Of a DNA stretch of 64,000 nt, positions 46,799 through 58,900 are shown piece by piece; within the stretch, counting starts at the first letter, position 1, and every line of letters begins with the position of its first letter. Source of the DNA: Spirogloea muscicola (taxonomy: Eukaryota > Streptophyta > Zygnematophyceae > Spirogloeales > Spirogloeaceae); NCBI GenBank assembly GCA_009602725.1, contig WELB01000018.1:240434-304433 (forward strand). Direction: 5' to 3'. The notes beneath the pieces were generated by a model. That model did not search any database and had not been told where the DNA came from. It saw nothing but the letters and a program-made list of their open reading frames with translations. The translations under genes and the position numbers were made by a program.

Positions 46799-48640
46799 AA
46801 GAAGGGCTCGCCCATTGAGGATAGGGGCTGGAAAAGCCAGCCCAAAAAAGAATGAACAAAGTACGAGAAGCGGGCCAGAGGAAGCGCTAAGAAAACAAAG
46901 CACACAAAGAAAGAAAGCAGCTACAAATCACTCAGTAACCCCTGCTAAGCAGCCGCAAATCAGAGAGGCTAGGGTCCTGAAAGTGGATCCCCTGGCCAGA
47001 GCCAGAGGCAGCAGCAAGAGCCCGGCCGGCACGAAGGTGCAGCGCACGGGCCATCGACCGCTGCAGCGAGACGGCCAGGCGCATGCGATACCATTGCGCC
47101 AGCGACCCTGCTGCAGGGAAGTCTACAGGCTCCCCATGGAAGCGACGGGCGATGGTGTGGCGGGCGAGCTGGGTGAGCAGCTCGAGCCACCGAGCGCCCA
47201 GCGCCCCATGGGTGTCTATGGCCAACGGGAAGAACTTGTCTGCCGTCGGATGGTCAGCGTACTTGAGCTCCTTAGCGCGAGCGGCGCCGGCGACCGCATA
47301 CACAGCCTTGGTGGCTCACTGGGCTGGGTGGGAGCGGTCGAAGGCGTCGGTGGTCACCACGTCCAGGAGAAGACGTGGCCCGCCGGCCTGTGGGGTGGCC
47401 ACCAGGTCTACGCGCCGGGCGTGGAGACCGTCGGCCCTGTCCTGGAGCGGCATTACGCCGGAGTGCTCCGCAGCCACCGAGAAGCCCGCCTCCGCCAGGA
47501 TGCCATGCATCGCATCGCGGAGGCGGTCGTGGGCCGCCGTCTGCTCGCCGCCGTGGGCGCAGCGCAAGACGTGGGCGGCCAGCTCCCCAGACTCGGCCCC
47601 TCGCTCGCCGCATTCGCACTGTCGCACGCCCTGGAGACAAGGAGGCGGCAGTCCCAGGAGCCGGTGGACTGCAGTGCGAAATACCTCATCGGGAAGCGTG
47701 AGGGTGTCGTTGATGGGGAGGGCCTGAAGCCACGCCGCTGCCCCACGGGACGAGGCAGATTGAAGTCTCGCGCGCCCGCGCAGGTCGGCCTCAGGGAGCT
47801 GCAGCACGGCGGTGGTGTAGGCGGCCTTGTCGACGACGGCCGCGAAGCGCGCTTGGACGCGCAGGTCAGCAGTGTGCGCGAGGTGCGCAAATGAGACCGC
47901 CTGGCCTGCCATGTCGGGGTGCGCCGCGAGCAGCTCCTGGTGGGCGGGTGCGAAGCGCCACCTGGAACGGCAGCGCGCCCTTGTCCACCTCCACCACCGC
48001 CTGCTCCAGTGCACGCCGGCCATGGACCATGAAGCGCTGAGCCACGGAGGCGGCAGTCTGCGCCCAGCTGCCGAGGTATGCAGCCCGGCATGAGCGGACG
48101 AGCGGGCGCAGGCCGAGACCACCGTGGCTGATGGGTAGCGCCGCCTGGTGGATAGCGGCTGGCGACTGGGGGAAGCCCTGGTGGCGGACCAGGGCCGCCA
48201 AGCTCGCCACCATGCCCGCGTCGAAAGCCTCGTACGCCGCCAATGCCTCTGGGGACGGCGGAGCGGCCCGCGTCAAGTACTGGGGCCGCTGCCCGATGGC
48301 CTTGGTCAGCATGGCCAACGACAGCTGCATATCCTCCAGCTCGGGGAGCCGGGCCGCGGGCTGAAGGTGCTCCGCGAGGCGGGCTCGCAGCTGCCCCTCC
48401 ACGAAGGCCGGCGTGCCGATGGGGACTCCCAGGAGGGTGAAGCCGTCTGCCGGAGTCCGGCAGCCGGGGGGCAGCGCCAGGGTGGGTGGGTAATCGCCAG
48501 GGGACCAAGCCGCGCACTTCGCCGGCCGGATGGACAGGCCGAGGGTGGCCAGCTGCTGCTTGAAGGTGACGAAGGCCGCCGCCACGTCTTCTGGAGGGCC
48601 GACTATGGTGGTGTCGTCCGCGAAGGTAGGGAGAAAGACT
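46799..48640 (-). mobile_element. best-preserved LINE: reverse transcriptase end, zinc motif, restriction-like endonuclease, 3' UTR hairpin
   Basis: Minus orientation, 5'-truncated. Starting near 48630 the frame reads TFADDTTIVGPPEDV (the RT catalytic F/YxDD box), then FTLLGVPIGTPAFVEG, ISHGGLGLRPLVRSC, a zinc motif CECGERGAESGELAAHVLRC with downstream His/Asp, and a PD-(D/E)XK-like nuclease core RRVDLVATPQAGGPRLLLDVVTTDAF. Further along are FFPLAIDTHGALGARWLELL and YRMRLAVSLQRSMARALHLR, ending SLSDLRLLSRGY with the stop near 46937. Several frame changes break the frame (for example around 47320, 47870 and 48640). The UTR carries the family A hairpin (46820-46845). Order RT then zinc finger then nuclease fits a non-LTR element of the restriction-like-endonuclease kind. 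Confidence 0.8.
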
Positions 48641-49930
48641 CCTGGGTATTGGGGTCTTCGTCAAAGCATAGAACAGGTGGCTGCAGACAAACAGCCCAGG
48701 TGTTAAAGATATGGAACTTGTACTGGGGGGGGCTAGCGTAGCTGCTGAGAGTGAAGCTACAGGTCCTATTGCAGGCTAGAGTACCGCAGGAGGAGCAGCA
48801 ACGAGGAACAGGACGAGTGGCTTTGTCAATGTAGGTGGTGGCCATAAGTGACACAGCCTAACAGATTGCAGCTGCGACGGCCAGGCGTCGACGAGGCTCT
48901 TGGTGAGGGAGGGGGGTGAAGGGTGAAGAGAAAAATGTGTTCGCCCATAGAGGATAGGGGCTGGAAAAGGCCAGCCCAGAAAAGAAGGGTGAAAGAATGA
49001 TCGGGGGCTTATGAAGGCGTCGATGGCTGTTTGTGAAAGGCCAGCCCAGACTTTTCCAGGGGGTCTGTAGTAGAGGCAGTCACAGAAGGGGCTATGACTT
49101 CGAAAGGCCAGCTCAGTAGAAGAGGCTCCAAAGGGCAATTGTTGTGAACTCCCAATTAGACAAGGTCGTAGCAGGGCAGCGCATTCATCAGACAAAGCAG
49201 AAAGACGCTTCCAGGAGAGGGCGGTGGCTGTGAGACGCCAGCCCAGAAAAAGGAATAACAAAGTTCGAAGGGGCCAGGGAAAGCGCTAAAGCACTCAGAG
49301 AATCAAGTAGCTACGAAACACTCAGTCACCTCTGCTGAGCAGCCGCAAGTCTTAGAAACTGGTCTCCTGGTAGCGGGTCCCCTGGCCAGGGCCAGAGGCT
49401 GCAGCTAATGCACGACCGGCTCGCAGTTGCAGCGCGCAAGGCATGGACCTCTGCAGCAAGACGGACAGGCGCATAAGATAGCCTGCTATGGGAGAGGCAA
49501 TAGCTCCTCCTAAGGTGGCTAGGGCTGCAGAGGGCCAGCCCAAAAGAACGACACGGTCCACCACAAGCGACGGATACGAGAAGGATATGAAGTGGCACTC
49601 CCAATGGGGGCAAGGGCTGTGAAAAGCCAGCCCGAAAAGAATCGACAAAGGTGCGAAGGGGCCAAAAACGCTTAGCAGCTACGAAGGGGCCTGAAGAAGC
49701 TATGTCAGGACGGGGGGAGGATAGGGATGCCGATGCAGGTCTCGGGATCCACTAGAGAGGAAGTGGCACTCCAAATGGGGGCAAGGGCTGTGATAAGTCA
49801 GCCCAAAAAGAATGGACAAGGGTTCGGAGGGGCCGACAAGCGTTTAGCAGCTACAGGGGCCTGAAGATGTCAGGTCAGCACAGGGGGAGGATGGATCACT
49901 CAGTAGTTACGAGTGAGGAGCCGCAGATTC
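48641..49930 (-). mobile_element. serial LINE 3' tails, minus orientation
   Basis: Tail hairpins or UTR pieces at 48940-48990 (GGGGCTGGAAAAGGCCAGCCC), 49020-49060, 49215-49270 and 49585-49700. A minus frame end DLRLLSRGD then stop lies near 49325-49355. Another GTGGCACTCCAAATGGGGGC tail lies at 49755-49830. A further frame start with minus-strand NLRLLTRNY then stop is at 49895-49925. Successive insertions appear to have accumulated in the same orientation. Confidence 0.6.
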
Positions 49931-51193
49931 GAGGGTTCGGGGGGCGGGTCTCGGTCAGCGTCAGCGTCAGCACACCGGTCTCTCCCTTCCCGCGCACGTC
50001 GGGGCCGTCCCGGCATGGTCCTGGGGGAACGCAACCGGCATTCTAAAGCGAGGGGCCCAAATCGTGGCCAGGAGGGGACTGCGGCGAGAGGCCAGCGCCC
50101 CGGAGGGGAGAGAGGTTGGGGAGCCCCCCCCCTCCTCCTTGCCCCGGCTACGTCGGGCCCCCGATCACGTCGCCGCCGACGCCGCCGCCGCGGCGGCCGC
50201 CGCCATGCCCTCGCCGCTGCGCCGCCACCGCCGCCGCCGCCTTATAGGCCGCAGCTGCCTCACATCCTCCTCCTCCCGTCTCCGTCGCCGCCGCCACTGC
50301 CGCCGCCGCCGCCGCAGCTGCTGCTGCAGGCCGCGGGCTCCCCGCCGTCCGAGGCGTCGCGGCTGCGCTGCTCACTCGCTGCACTTTGCCGCCGTCGCTC
50401 CCCGTTCGCTGGTGCTGCGCCGCTCCCCGAGCCTCTCGAGCTGCCTGCTCCCGCATCGCTGCTGCCGCTTGCCACTGCGATCATGCCCGGCTGCAGCTGC
50501 CTGCTGCAGCAGGCCTCCGCAGCGTGACGCGGACTTGGCGCCCTGCTACTTGATCAGCTTGCATGCTCGACCGCGCTTTGGCGCACTATGCCGCTCGCCG
50601 CTGCATCGCTGACGACAGCTTCTATATTCGGTCTTGAACAGAGACCTTGAGGATCTTGTGCAGCTCGTGTTCGACCCTGCACGCGTTCCCCTTCACAAAG
50701 GGCGGGGCCTTCCTGTAGTCTCTGCGTAGAAGACATCTGCACCACCAGCAGCAGCTACCACCAGCTCACCGAAGATTCAAGCGCGCTGTGGCGCGCTTGC
50801 ATTATTGATCAGCTGCATGCTCCTGCCAAAGATGAGGACGAGCAGCCCGAAGTTGAGACCAACCTCCATGCTGATGGGCAATGTTGCCCTGCTAGCACAA
50901 ATCATGACTTCCTTGCTGGCGCTCCATCATTACTTGCCGATGGCAGGTATATCTCAAGCTTTGATGTGATTGCCTGCTTGCCTGACGGCTACCCTGCATA
51001 GTGTATCATCGGCATCAATCTGGCAATGCTCAAGCCCTGTCACCGGCACGCCCTGTCACCGGCACGTCAATTGCCATCAATTACTGTCGAAGTGCTGGAG
51101 CCGAAAATGATCACTGTTGCCTTGAAGCTCCACAGAAGACGTTTGACAATGCACTCGGCTCACAAGTTCTCGTGTGCTCTTCTGCATGTGAAA
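49931..51193. other. GC-rich upstream region of the pectinesterase gene
   Basis: Contains GCC-rich simple sequence at about 50170-50330 and then less GC-rich sequence. A plus-strand ATG at about 50818 opens a short frame with a hydrophobic stretch (MGNVALLAQIMTSLLALHHY) that ends at a possible donor (GGCAG|GTATAT, 50945). This could be a 5' exon giving the pectinesterase a signal peptide; unproven. Confidence 0.3.
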
Positions 51194-54109
51194 ATGGCCA
51201 TGGCAGCTGGTAGCCGCCCCTTTGCTGATGCCAGCGGAGCTCCATATCCAGCGCCAGAGCTAGTCAGAAGCCATGAGAACGTAGCGCCTGCTTTGGCAGC
51301 CGGTGGAGCCTCCAACAGCATAGAGCTTGTAAAAGACATACCCCCTGGATGGGGGAATTTCTTCCCGCCCACATACACAGTCGCCAAGGACGGCTCTGGC
51401 AACTTCAAGACCGTGCAGGAGGCAATTAATCAGGTCCCTGACGGCAACGAGCACCGAGTTGTAATCCTCATCATGCCTGGGACGTATGCGTAAGCCCTGA
51501 CCTCCCAGAACATATCTTGCATTGACCTTAAGGTCGTGATTGCAGACCTGATTGTAAACGGGGAAGAATGTCATATTCATGTGCTAAAAGTTACCTACTA
51601 ACCCTGCAATTTGATTGCATATTGACTATGTCTTATTGCACGTGCTATGGTAGATGCTGTCTTGACTTCAAGTCCTCACCCTTTTGTCACTAAATGTGTT
51701 GGATTGGCGGCAGCGAGAAGATTGTGATACCCAAGGAGAAGCCATTCATCACGCTGCAAGGCCTGGATGCTGCTTCAACTGTGCTTACGTGGGCAGACTG
51801 GGCCGGCGAGCTAGTGTCTCAAAATAACCAGAAAGTATCAGAGCCACTCGGCACCTTCAAGACGTGCTCCACTTGTATCTTTGCCTCGCACTTCATCGCC
51901 GGCAACATCACCTTCTCGGTCAGAAGCTTGCAGCCTTCAAAGCCAAACGTGCATGCTAATGCCAGGCTTGGCACTGAGCAGTTAGCTCATTGCTGCCACT
52001 GTAGGTTGCAGGGCATGCATGTACAGGTATACGACCTTCGTCAGAGCGCTGCTGATGAATTTTGCTGTTTTGCGCAGAATACGGCACCTGAGCCAAAGCC
52101 CAGCATGAGTGGCATGGCGGTCGCACTGCGTATTGCAGGAGATGCGTCGGCCTTCTTCAAATGCTGGTTTTTGGGATGGCAAGACACATTGTTTGACAAT
52201 GAGGTGAGCTTTGGCGAGTCATCGTTGTCTACATTGAGGTCTCTCTGCAAGCTACAATGCTTGCAGCCACAAATCACATCGCTATCCTCCTCGGAACCTG
52301 CTTACTACCGTTGAGAATACGTGAAAACTAGCATGCGTACGTGCAGGGACGTCATTATTTTAGGAATTGCTACATTGAGGGCTCCATCGACTTTGTATTT
52401 GGAGATGGGCAGTCAATATATGAGGTGAATGCTGGTTGATGGCTCCTCAATAAGCGATGTATCAGTGCTTACCATCACCCTCTACTTGAATAGTGTTTCT
52501 TCTTTACCACCACGAAAGCACCAAATGTCTTCTTTGTAGTTCACTCACTGCAAGTGTTGGCCCTTGGTACGACTGGCAATCTGTGACCGCAGTACACGGA
52601 AATGTGCAAACAAGCAGATGTGCACCAGAGCTTCTCCGTGCTATCTTTGCGGCTGGAAGGCATCCAAGGTTTGGCGTTTGATCAATTTTATGGCTGATGT
52701 TGTCTTGTTTGGCCAGGAGTGTGTCTTGTATGCGAAGAAACGTTCTAGCGGGGCGGCTGGAGCCTTGACAGCACAGAATAGTCACAGCAGGGAGGAAGCA
52801 ACAGGCTACGTCTTCATCCGCTGCAATGTTACAGGACTTCATGAGGTTCGTTAGCATGGAGCTTGCCACTGACAGCAATTTCGAATCCAGCTCTGTGCAA
52901 GTACTTAGTGTGCTGATGAGCAGAGAGCACAGTGGCTCATCAACTGCGAGCAGAGGTTTAAGCCCAACTACCTCAGAGCAGATTCTGGCTGACATTCTGG
53001 CCACCAGCTGAGCTTGAACGGGTACATCTGAGCTTAAGCTTGAGAGGATAGATCATCCAGAATGTGCTTCTCAAGGACAGACATGTTTTGTATGTGTGCA
53101 GGAATATCTAGGCAGAACGTGGGGCCCTGCCTCAAGAGTAATTTTTGCCTACACTTACTTGGACAACGTCATTACTCCGCAGGGGTGGACGCACATGGGC
53201 AAGGGCAACACGCAGTTAGCATCAGAGAAGACTGCTTTCTATGCAGAGGTAGGGCAGTATGGCTTGCTCTTGAGCCCGCTGGTAGTCACAGTTATCAGAA
53301 CATCGTCGGCCACAAACTACTTAATTTGGACAGTAATCTAGACATTTGGCTTGATCGGCTTAAGCAATGCGTGGATGTCTTGGAGGGCAAATGGCGGTCA
53401 GATAATTGTTCTCATGCATTTGGGCCACATTAGTGGTCTGCGTAGTCACTCTGCCAGCACAGATCAACTCTGACTCCTCAGGCGAGTGGTGGGGTGGCCA
53501 TGGCAGTACAAGTGCTGGGGCCCCGGTGCAAACAGGAACAGAAGGGTGAGCTGGAGCTTAGAGCTGACGGACGCGCAGGCGGCGCCATTCATGTCCTATG
53601 ACTTCATCGGCGCCTCCGAGTGGCTTGGGCCGCCGCCCGATGGTAGTCCGCAGGTCTCGCAGCCGCTGCCTGGTTACTCACCCAGCCCCTGGAGCGTCCC
53701 GGAGGCACCCGTGCTACCTGTCACGACCCCTGTTGCAGCGCCTCCACTGCCGCCAGCATCGAGCCCAGAGCCGCGTGCCCCGGAGCCGTCATCCTCAGCC
53801 AGAGCTGAGGGACCTCCGACGGCCACTGTGTTGCCCCCTTCCGCACCTCCTCCAGCTTCCCCGCGTGAATTGTCACCAAGCCCAGCAATGCTGCCGCAGA
53901 CCTCTTTGCAGCCTCCGCAGCCAGCTCCAGCTGCCTCACCTACTGCCTCGATTGGTGCGCCAGCAGCTTCATCTCAAGACGAGCCTAGCCCTCCCACCAC
54001 GCCGGCTGCTCAAGGATCTGGGTATGATGCACACATTGCTAACATTGCTCACATGCACCACATTGCCAGCCAGCGCAAGCGGCCGCCCACTGCAACAGCA
54101 CGTCCATGA
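51194..54109 (+). CDS. pectin methylesterase (pectinesterase family)
   Basis: Cell-wall enzyme class that removes methyl esters from homogalacturonan. Exons 51194-51489, 51714-51918, 52078-52203, 52347-52424, 52717-52845, 53102-53248 and 53507-54109 join in phase to about 527 aa; an in-frame ATG at 51026 is an alternative start. Motifs: [45 protein letters not shown] (acid/base Asp and a Gln), IDFVFGDGQ (nucleophile Asp), [12 protein letters not shown] (Arg and Trp of LGRPW), [15 protein letters not shown]. No inhibitor (PRO) domain. Closest by eye to the type II plant group with 'RHYF..CYIEGS.DF'. Oddities: the usual Gln of the QAVALR motif is Met (SGMAVALR), and the last exon adds about 170 residues rich in Pro/Ala/Ser. 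No signal peptide within the modelled protein. Confidence 0.87.
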
Positions 54110-55500
54110 GCGACGGTAGATTCAATTATATACAGCATTTGCCAGCTTGCCTGTTTAGGCGCAAGCGCGGCCAGATCAAGTGGTGGCTGGGAGAGGCCAG
54201 CCCAAAGGAATGGACAAGACTTGCCTGGCAGGTAGTGTAGATATTGGCTTTGATGCTCGACTAGTCCGCCTATGAGCTACTTATGCAGCAATAACTTGCA
54301 TTCAACTACTTAATCGTACTATTATCTATCTTGACCCAAGGGCCGTAGTCTCGTGATGCACTGTCTTCAGAAGGTGACGAATCTTGCTCCTCTACTTCAA
54401 CACCACAGGTTGCCTAGGTCAAGTCTACGGACGCTATAGAAGTAGTGTGCTTTGACAAGCATCAAACTATGTGCTTGAGCTTAAACGATCCGGTCCCAAC
54501 ACTCGAGAAATTGCACTGCAATCTTGTGCGTGTGTCGTGCTCGTTCCTGCTGCTGCACATGGAAATAGCTTGGCGGAGCTCCCGGCAGGCATGCTTGGGA
54601 CGACCTGCCGGGACTTGGTGCTGCAGTGGCATCCGACGAGGGGCAACAGAACTGCAGGGTCTGCAGCTGCAGCTGCAGACTATTTATACACGGGTGCGCT
54701 CCCTGCGGCGTGTGAAGTCGGCTGAAGGGTTGCCGAGGAGCGCATCTGCAGCTCGGAGGAGGGGAAGGGTCAAGTAAGAGCATACCGAGACGCCGTAACA
54801 TAAAGTTCGTGCCTCTAATTTGCCTTCCTAAGCCTCGACCAGCGAACCTTTCAGAGGCTGGCACCTACACGCTTCCAAGACTTTGTCTGACCTCTCGCAT
54901 TTTCCCCAGCTCATCTGACTTCTGCAGCTGACACGTGACGCTGGCAGTGGTTGCTTGCCTAGCCTGTGGGTCCGCTAGTGTGATTATGAACACAATCCGC
55001 ATGCACCTGGCTGGCTATTACAGCCGCTCTTGCAGCCACATTGTTCTTTCCCCCAGCGGCTGCGCCTGCTGTCTCCAACAAGGACTCAGTAGATATCCAG
55101 ATTCTCTGTGAATCTGATGTTGTGGACCAATGGCTACTCTCTCCGCCATTCCTTCTTCTGGGCTCGCCAATCACAGCCATCGCCCTCTAGCTTTGTCTTA
55201 ACTTAACCTCTGTGAGTTCTTTTCGGGCTGGCTTTTCACAGCCCTTGCCCACATTGGGAGTGCCACTTCTTCTAACTGGAAGGAGAAGGCGCGCGGTGCG
55301 CATGAAATTGAAAGGGAGGCCAACTCTAGCCTTACAAATGTCCTCTTAACTGGGCAATGAGCTGGCTAAAACAACAAAGTGCTCGCCCATAGAGAAGAGT
55401 GGCTGGCAAAGCCAGCCCGAAAAGGATGGACAATGAGCTGGCTAAGAAGAAAGGGCTCGCCCACGGAGAAGAGGGGCTGGCAAAGCCAGCTTAAACTCTC
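54110..55500. mobile_element. intergenic region with scattered LINE tails
   Basis: Inverted family B tail at 54165-54225 (GGTGGCTGGGAGAGGCCAGCCC). Plus tail at 55155-55275 (CGGGCTGGCTTTTCACAGCCC, TTGGGAGTGCCACTTCTTC). Family D UTR piece at 55275-55330. Minus family A tails at 55378-55425 and 55455-55490. No gene in 54230-55150. Confidence 0.55.
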
Positions 55501-55660
55501 GTGTAGTTGAAACAAACGAAGGCCAAATGGCCAAGTACAATGGCAAGCACATCTTAAGACCTACATAAACTACAGCAGATTGACCGGCTCAGTAACCGCG
55601 GGTCAAAACATGAAGGTCGCTAATCGATGTCTGAATACTAGATGTCGGATAAGAAGCCCT
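55500..55660 (-). mobile_element. LINE 'family D' C-terminal end
   Basis: Minus frame ends SISDLHVLTRGY with stop at 55589, the same terminal peptide as at 9833 and 22570. Confidence 0.55.
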
Positions 55661-55927
55661 TCTGCCACCAACAGCTAAGGGGACACTAACTGGAAGAGTC
55701 TTCCTTCCCCGCCAATGTGCTTGCCTTGGTACGCAGCCATTCAGGCCTTCCACAACTCCGATTGCCCCGCCTCCTTCAGCAGCGGCGGCGGCGGCGGCGG
55801 CGGCGGTCTCCCGCGGCGGCGGTGGCTGTGGCGGTGGCTGCGGCGCCCGCCAGCAGCCGGCGAAGCACACCTGCTGGCTCGCACTGCGCTCAAGCTCGGC
55901 TGCCGCGAGTCCGCCACCGCCGCCGCC

Positions 55928-58900
55928 ATGAGCGGCCTCCCGCCAGCGAGCGAGCGCGCCATCGGCGTCGTGGACCTGGCCGAGAGCGACGACGCCGTCG
56001 CCGCGGCCGTCCGCAAGGTGCGCCGTGAGGTTCAGGGCTTAGCTGCACGGCAGGAGCTGCGGAGGTCATTGCCGCGAGGCTGACCCTGTCGCCGCCGCCG
56101 GCGCAGCGTGCGTGGAGGCGGGCTTCTTCTACGTCGTGAACCACGGCGTGGACGCGGCGCTAGCGGCCGCGGCGCTGGCGGGCGCCCGCGCCTTCTTCGC
56201 GCTGCCGCTGGGCGCCAAGATGGCGGTGGCGCAGGACGCCAACAACCGCGGCTACACGGCCTTCCGGGAGGAGGTCCTCGACCCCGCCCGCCAGACCATC
56301 GGTACAGCCCTCCCACTCCACACTTGTATCCAAGGACCTCCCGGGCCTGCGAATGTCACAAAGTCCTAGGGTTTCAGGTTCGGGGTGTCGGGTTTTGGGG
56401 TTTAGCGCAAGGGTATCAAGTGTCCCCACACTTGTCCTCGAGGATCTGCCTGACCAGTGCCACAAAGGGATGGGGTTTGGGATTTCCAGTCAGAAGAGTT
56501 AAGGTTTAGTTATAGGTTTAGGGATTCGAGTTAGCCTGTGTCAACCCGCGCTCCTATCCTCCTCTGCAGCCCCTCAGGTCGTTTGTAGGACAAATGTTAT
56601 AGGACAAAGTCTGGAGGACTAGGACAACCCTATCAAGAAATATACGCTTGTCATCCACGGAGATTGTGTTGTGCGCTAGCTGCTGGCAGCCCCGTAATAC
56701 ACCAAGCTGTCAGTTGTGGGCTCCATGGAGCCAGGGAAGCAAGCAGGCAGTCATGGGCCGTGTATTCCCTGCACCATCTCCGAGCTCTGGTGCTCGACTT
56801 GCTGACCAATCGTGTCAGAGCGGCGGTCTTCGGGTGTCGGCTCCGGGTGGCTGGCCTGTTATGGGCTCCATGCTCCACCAATGGAGACAAGACCAGTGAG
56901 CCTCCGAGCAGTCGCCGCGCCAGGCGACCGCACGCGCGGGTATGCTGTGGGGTGCCTCAGCCGGCTCTCGTCGTGGAGATGCCTTGCGCAGGGGACACCA
57001 AGGAGGGCTTCTACATTGGCAAGGAGGTCCCGGCTGGCGATGCACGCTCCGCCAAGCCGCTTAACGGGCCGAACCAGTGGCCCGCCGCCCGTGAGCCGCC
57101 TGGAAATCTCTGCCCTGACTGTCATGAAATCCTGCAAGGTTGACAATTGAATTCTCTATGCTCAGTGCGGAGCACAAAATTGGCGGTGCTGGGGTAATCT
57201 GCAGTTAATCCTTTCCCTTTGACCTTGACTCTGTGAATGCTCCTGAGGGCAGAGCTGCTGCCAGGGTGGCGGGAGACCATGGAGGCCTACTTTGAGCAAG
57301 CCAAGTAAGAAGTCTATAGCTAGGGTTTAGGATCCATGGCATAGGTCCATTGGCTCCTTGGCCAGCACCATCAGCACAATCATCACCACCGTGATTGTGT
57401 TAATTGTGACCTGAGCTCAGGCTCAGAACTTAGGACGCACCTGGCTCAGCTGGACCATACGCATCTTCACTGCCTGCCTGCAGGCGCCTGGGTCTGCACC
57501 TGTTGAAGCACTCGCGCGCGCCCTGGACCTGGACATGGGCCACTTCCTCCAGCCGGGCATGTTCGACGACCCCATGCTCTTCCTGCGCCTCCTCCATTAC
57601 AGTGGTGAGCCCCTCCGATCCTCGAGCTTCGACAACTCCCTGAGACCTTGACCACAAACGTCACTCCCCGTGCTCTTCGTCCTGACACCTATGGCTTGTT
57701 CCCAAGCCTAGCTTAACCTTGTGCCCCAACTCTGATTGCTCGTCACCGTCACAGACTTGTGATGGTTGCAGTCATAGGAAGCCGACACACAAGCAAGGCA
57801 CGCTTGCGCCTAAACGGACCTAGCTGCCGCGTATCTCCCAGAGGAGCAATCAAGGCCCGAGGAAGGCGTCTTTGGTGCTGGCGCACATACGGATTACGGC
57901 ATGCTCACTCTGCTGCTCACCGATGACGTCTCCGGCCTCCAGGTAGCTGAACCGCTGCCTGGGTCACTGTTGCTGCTTGACTGCTTCACATGTTCCCATG
58001 TGTTGGGTCTGGACCTCCTTGAGAGCTTCCTCAAGTGTATGTATTATAGACCAGATGTGTGCCTGGAGCCTTGCATCATGCCTAAGGTAGCTGAGCTCTC
58101 ACGCTCTCAGTATGTGTTGCAGATCTGTAAGGAGAAAGCCGAGGTGCCGCAGCTGTGGGAGGACGTGAAGCCGCTGCCGGGGTGAGGGATGCCGCCTGCT
58201 TTAAGTGCTGCCGCCACATGCACTCAATTGACTTGCTTTCTTATCACTAAAGCACAGCAATGAATGGATGTTGACCTTCTGCACTATAGGGCCCTCATTG
58301 TGAACCTTGGCGACATGCTAGAGCGGTGGACCAACAATCGTTTCAGGTCAGCAGTTGCTCATCTCAGTTGATGTACTTGACCTTGTGTGATTTGCTTAAA
58401 CGTAGCCGGTGTTGCGAATTCATGTGATCACTGGGCAGCGGCTGCCACTATATTTATTTGGATGTGCAGCTACCTGCGGACGGGGGTACTGGCCCTCGTG
58501 AGCGGCACTCCCTTGCAAATCTGATACAGCAGAGCTACTGTTGCTGCAGGTCCACATTGCATCGGGTGGTAAATCCAGGGAAAGAGCGCTATTCTGTAAG
58601 CCTATAATTCAGGGTCATAAAGTAGTACCGAAAAAGGATATCTCATATAGTAGTACTGGCAAAGGATGTCTCACATCATCGTTGCCTAAGAAAATTGTTG
58701 CCTATGACTCTGCCACTTAAATGTCGGAAGCCATGGAGCCCGTGGCCAAGTGCGACTATAGTATTACGCTTTGAGTGGCCCAGACTGACTTGCACACGAT
58801 TGATTTTTGCAGATTCCCTTCTTCTTTGAGCCCAATTTTGACTGCTTGGTGGAGTGCCTCCCATCGTGCTGCAACCCTAGCAACCCCCCCAGGTGCACAA

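Noticed and set aside
46815-47894. 359-codon plus-strand frame
   Set aside because: Antisense of the LINE endonuclease region, whose minus frame shows the domain motifs.
49913-50612. Overlapping frames of 180-204 codons rich in Arg, Pro and Ser
   Set aside because: All frames are open because of GCC repeats; no family resemblance or splice support.
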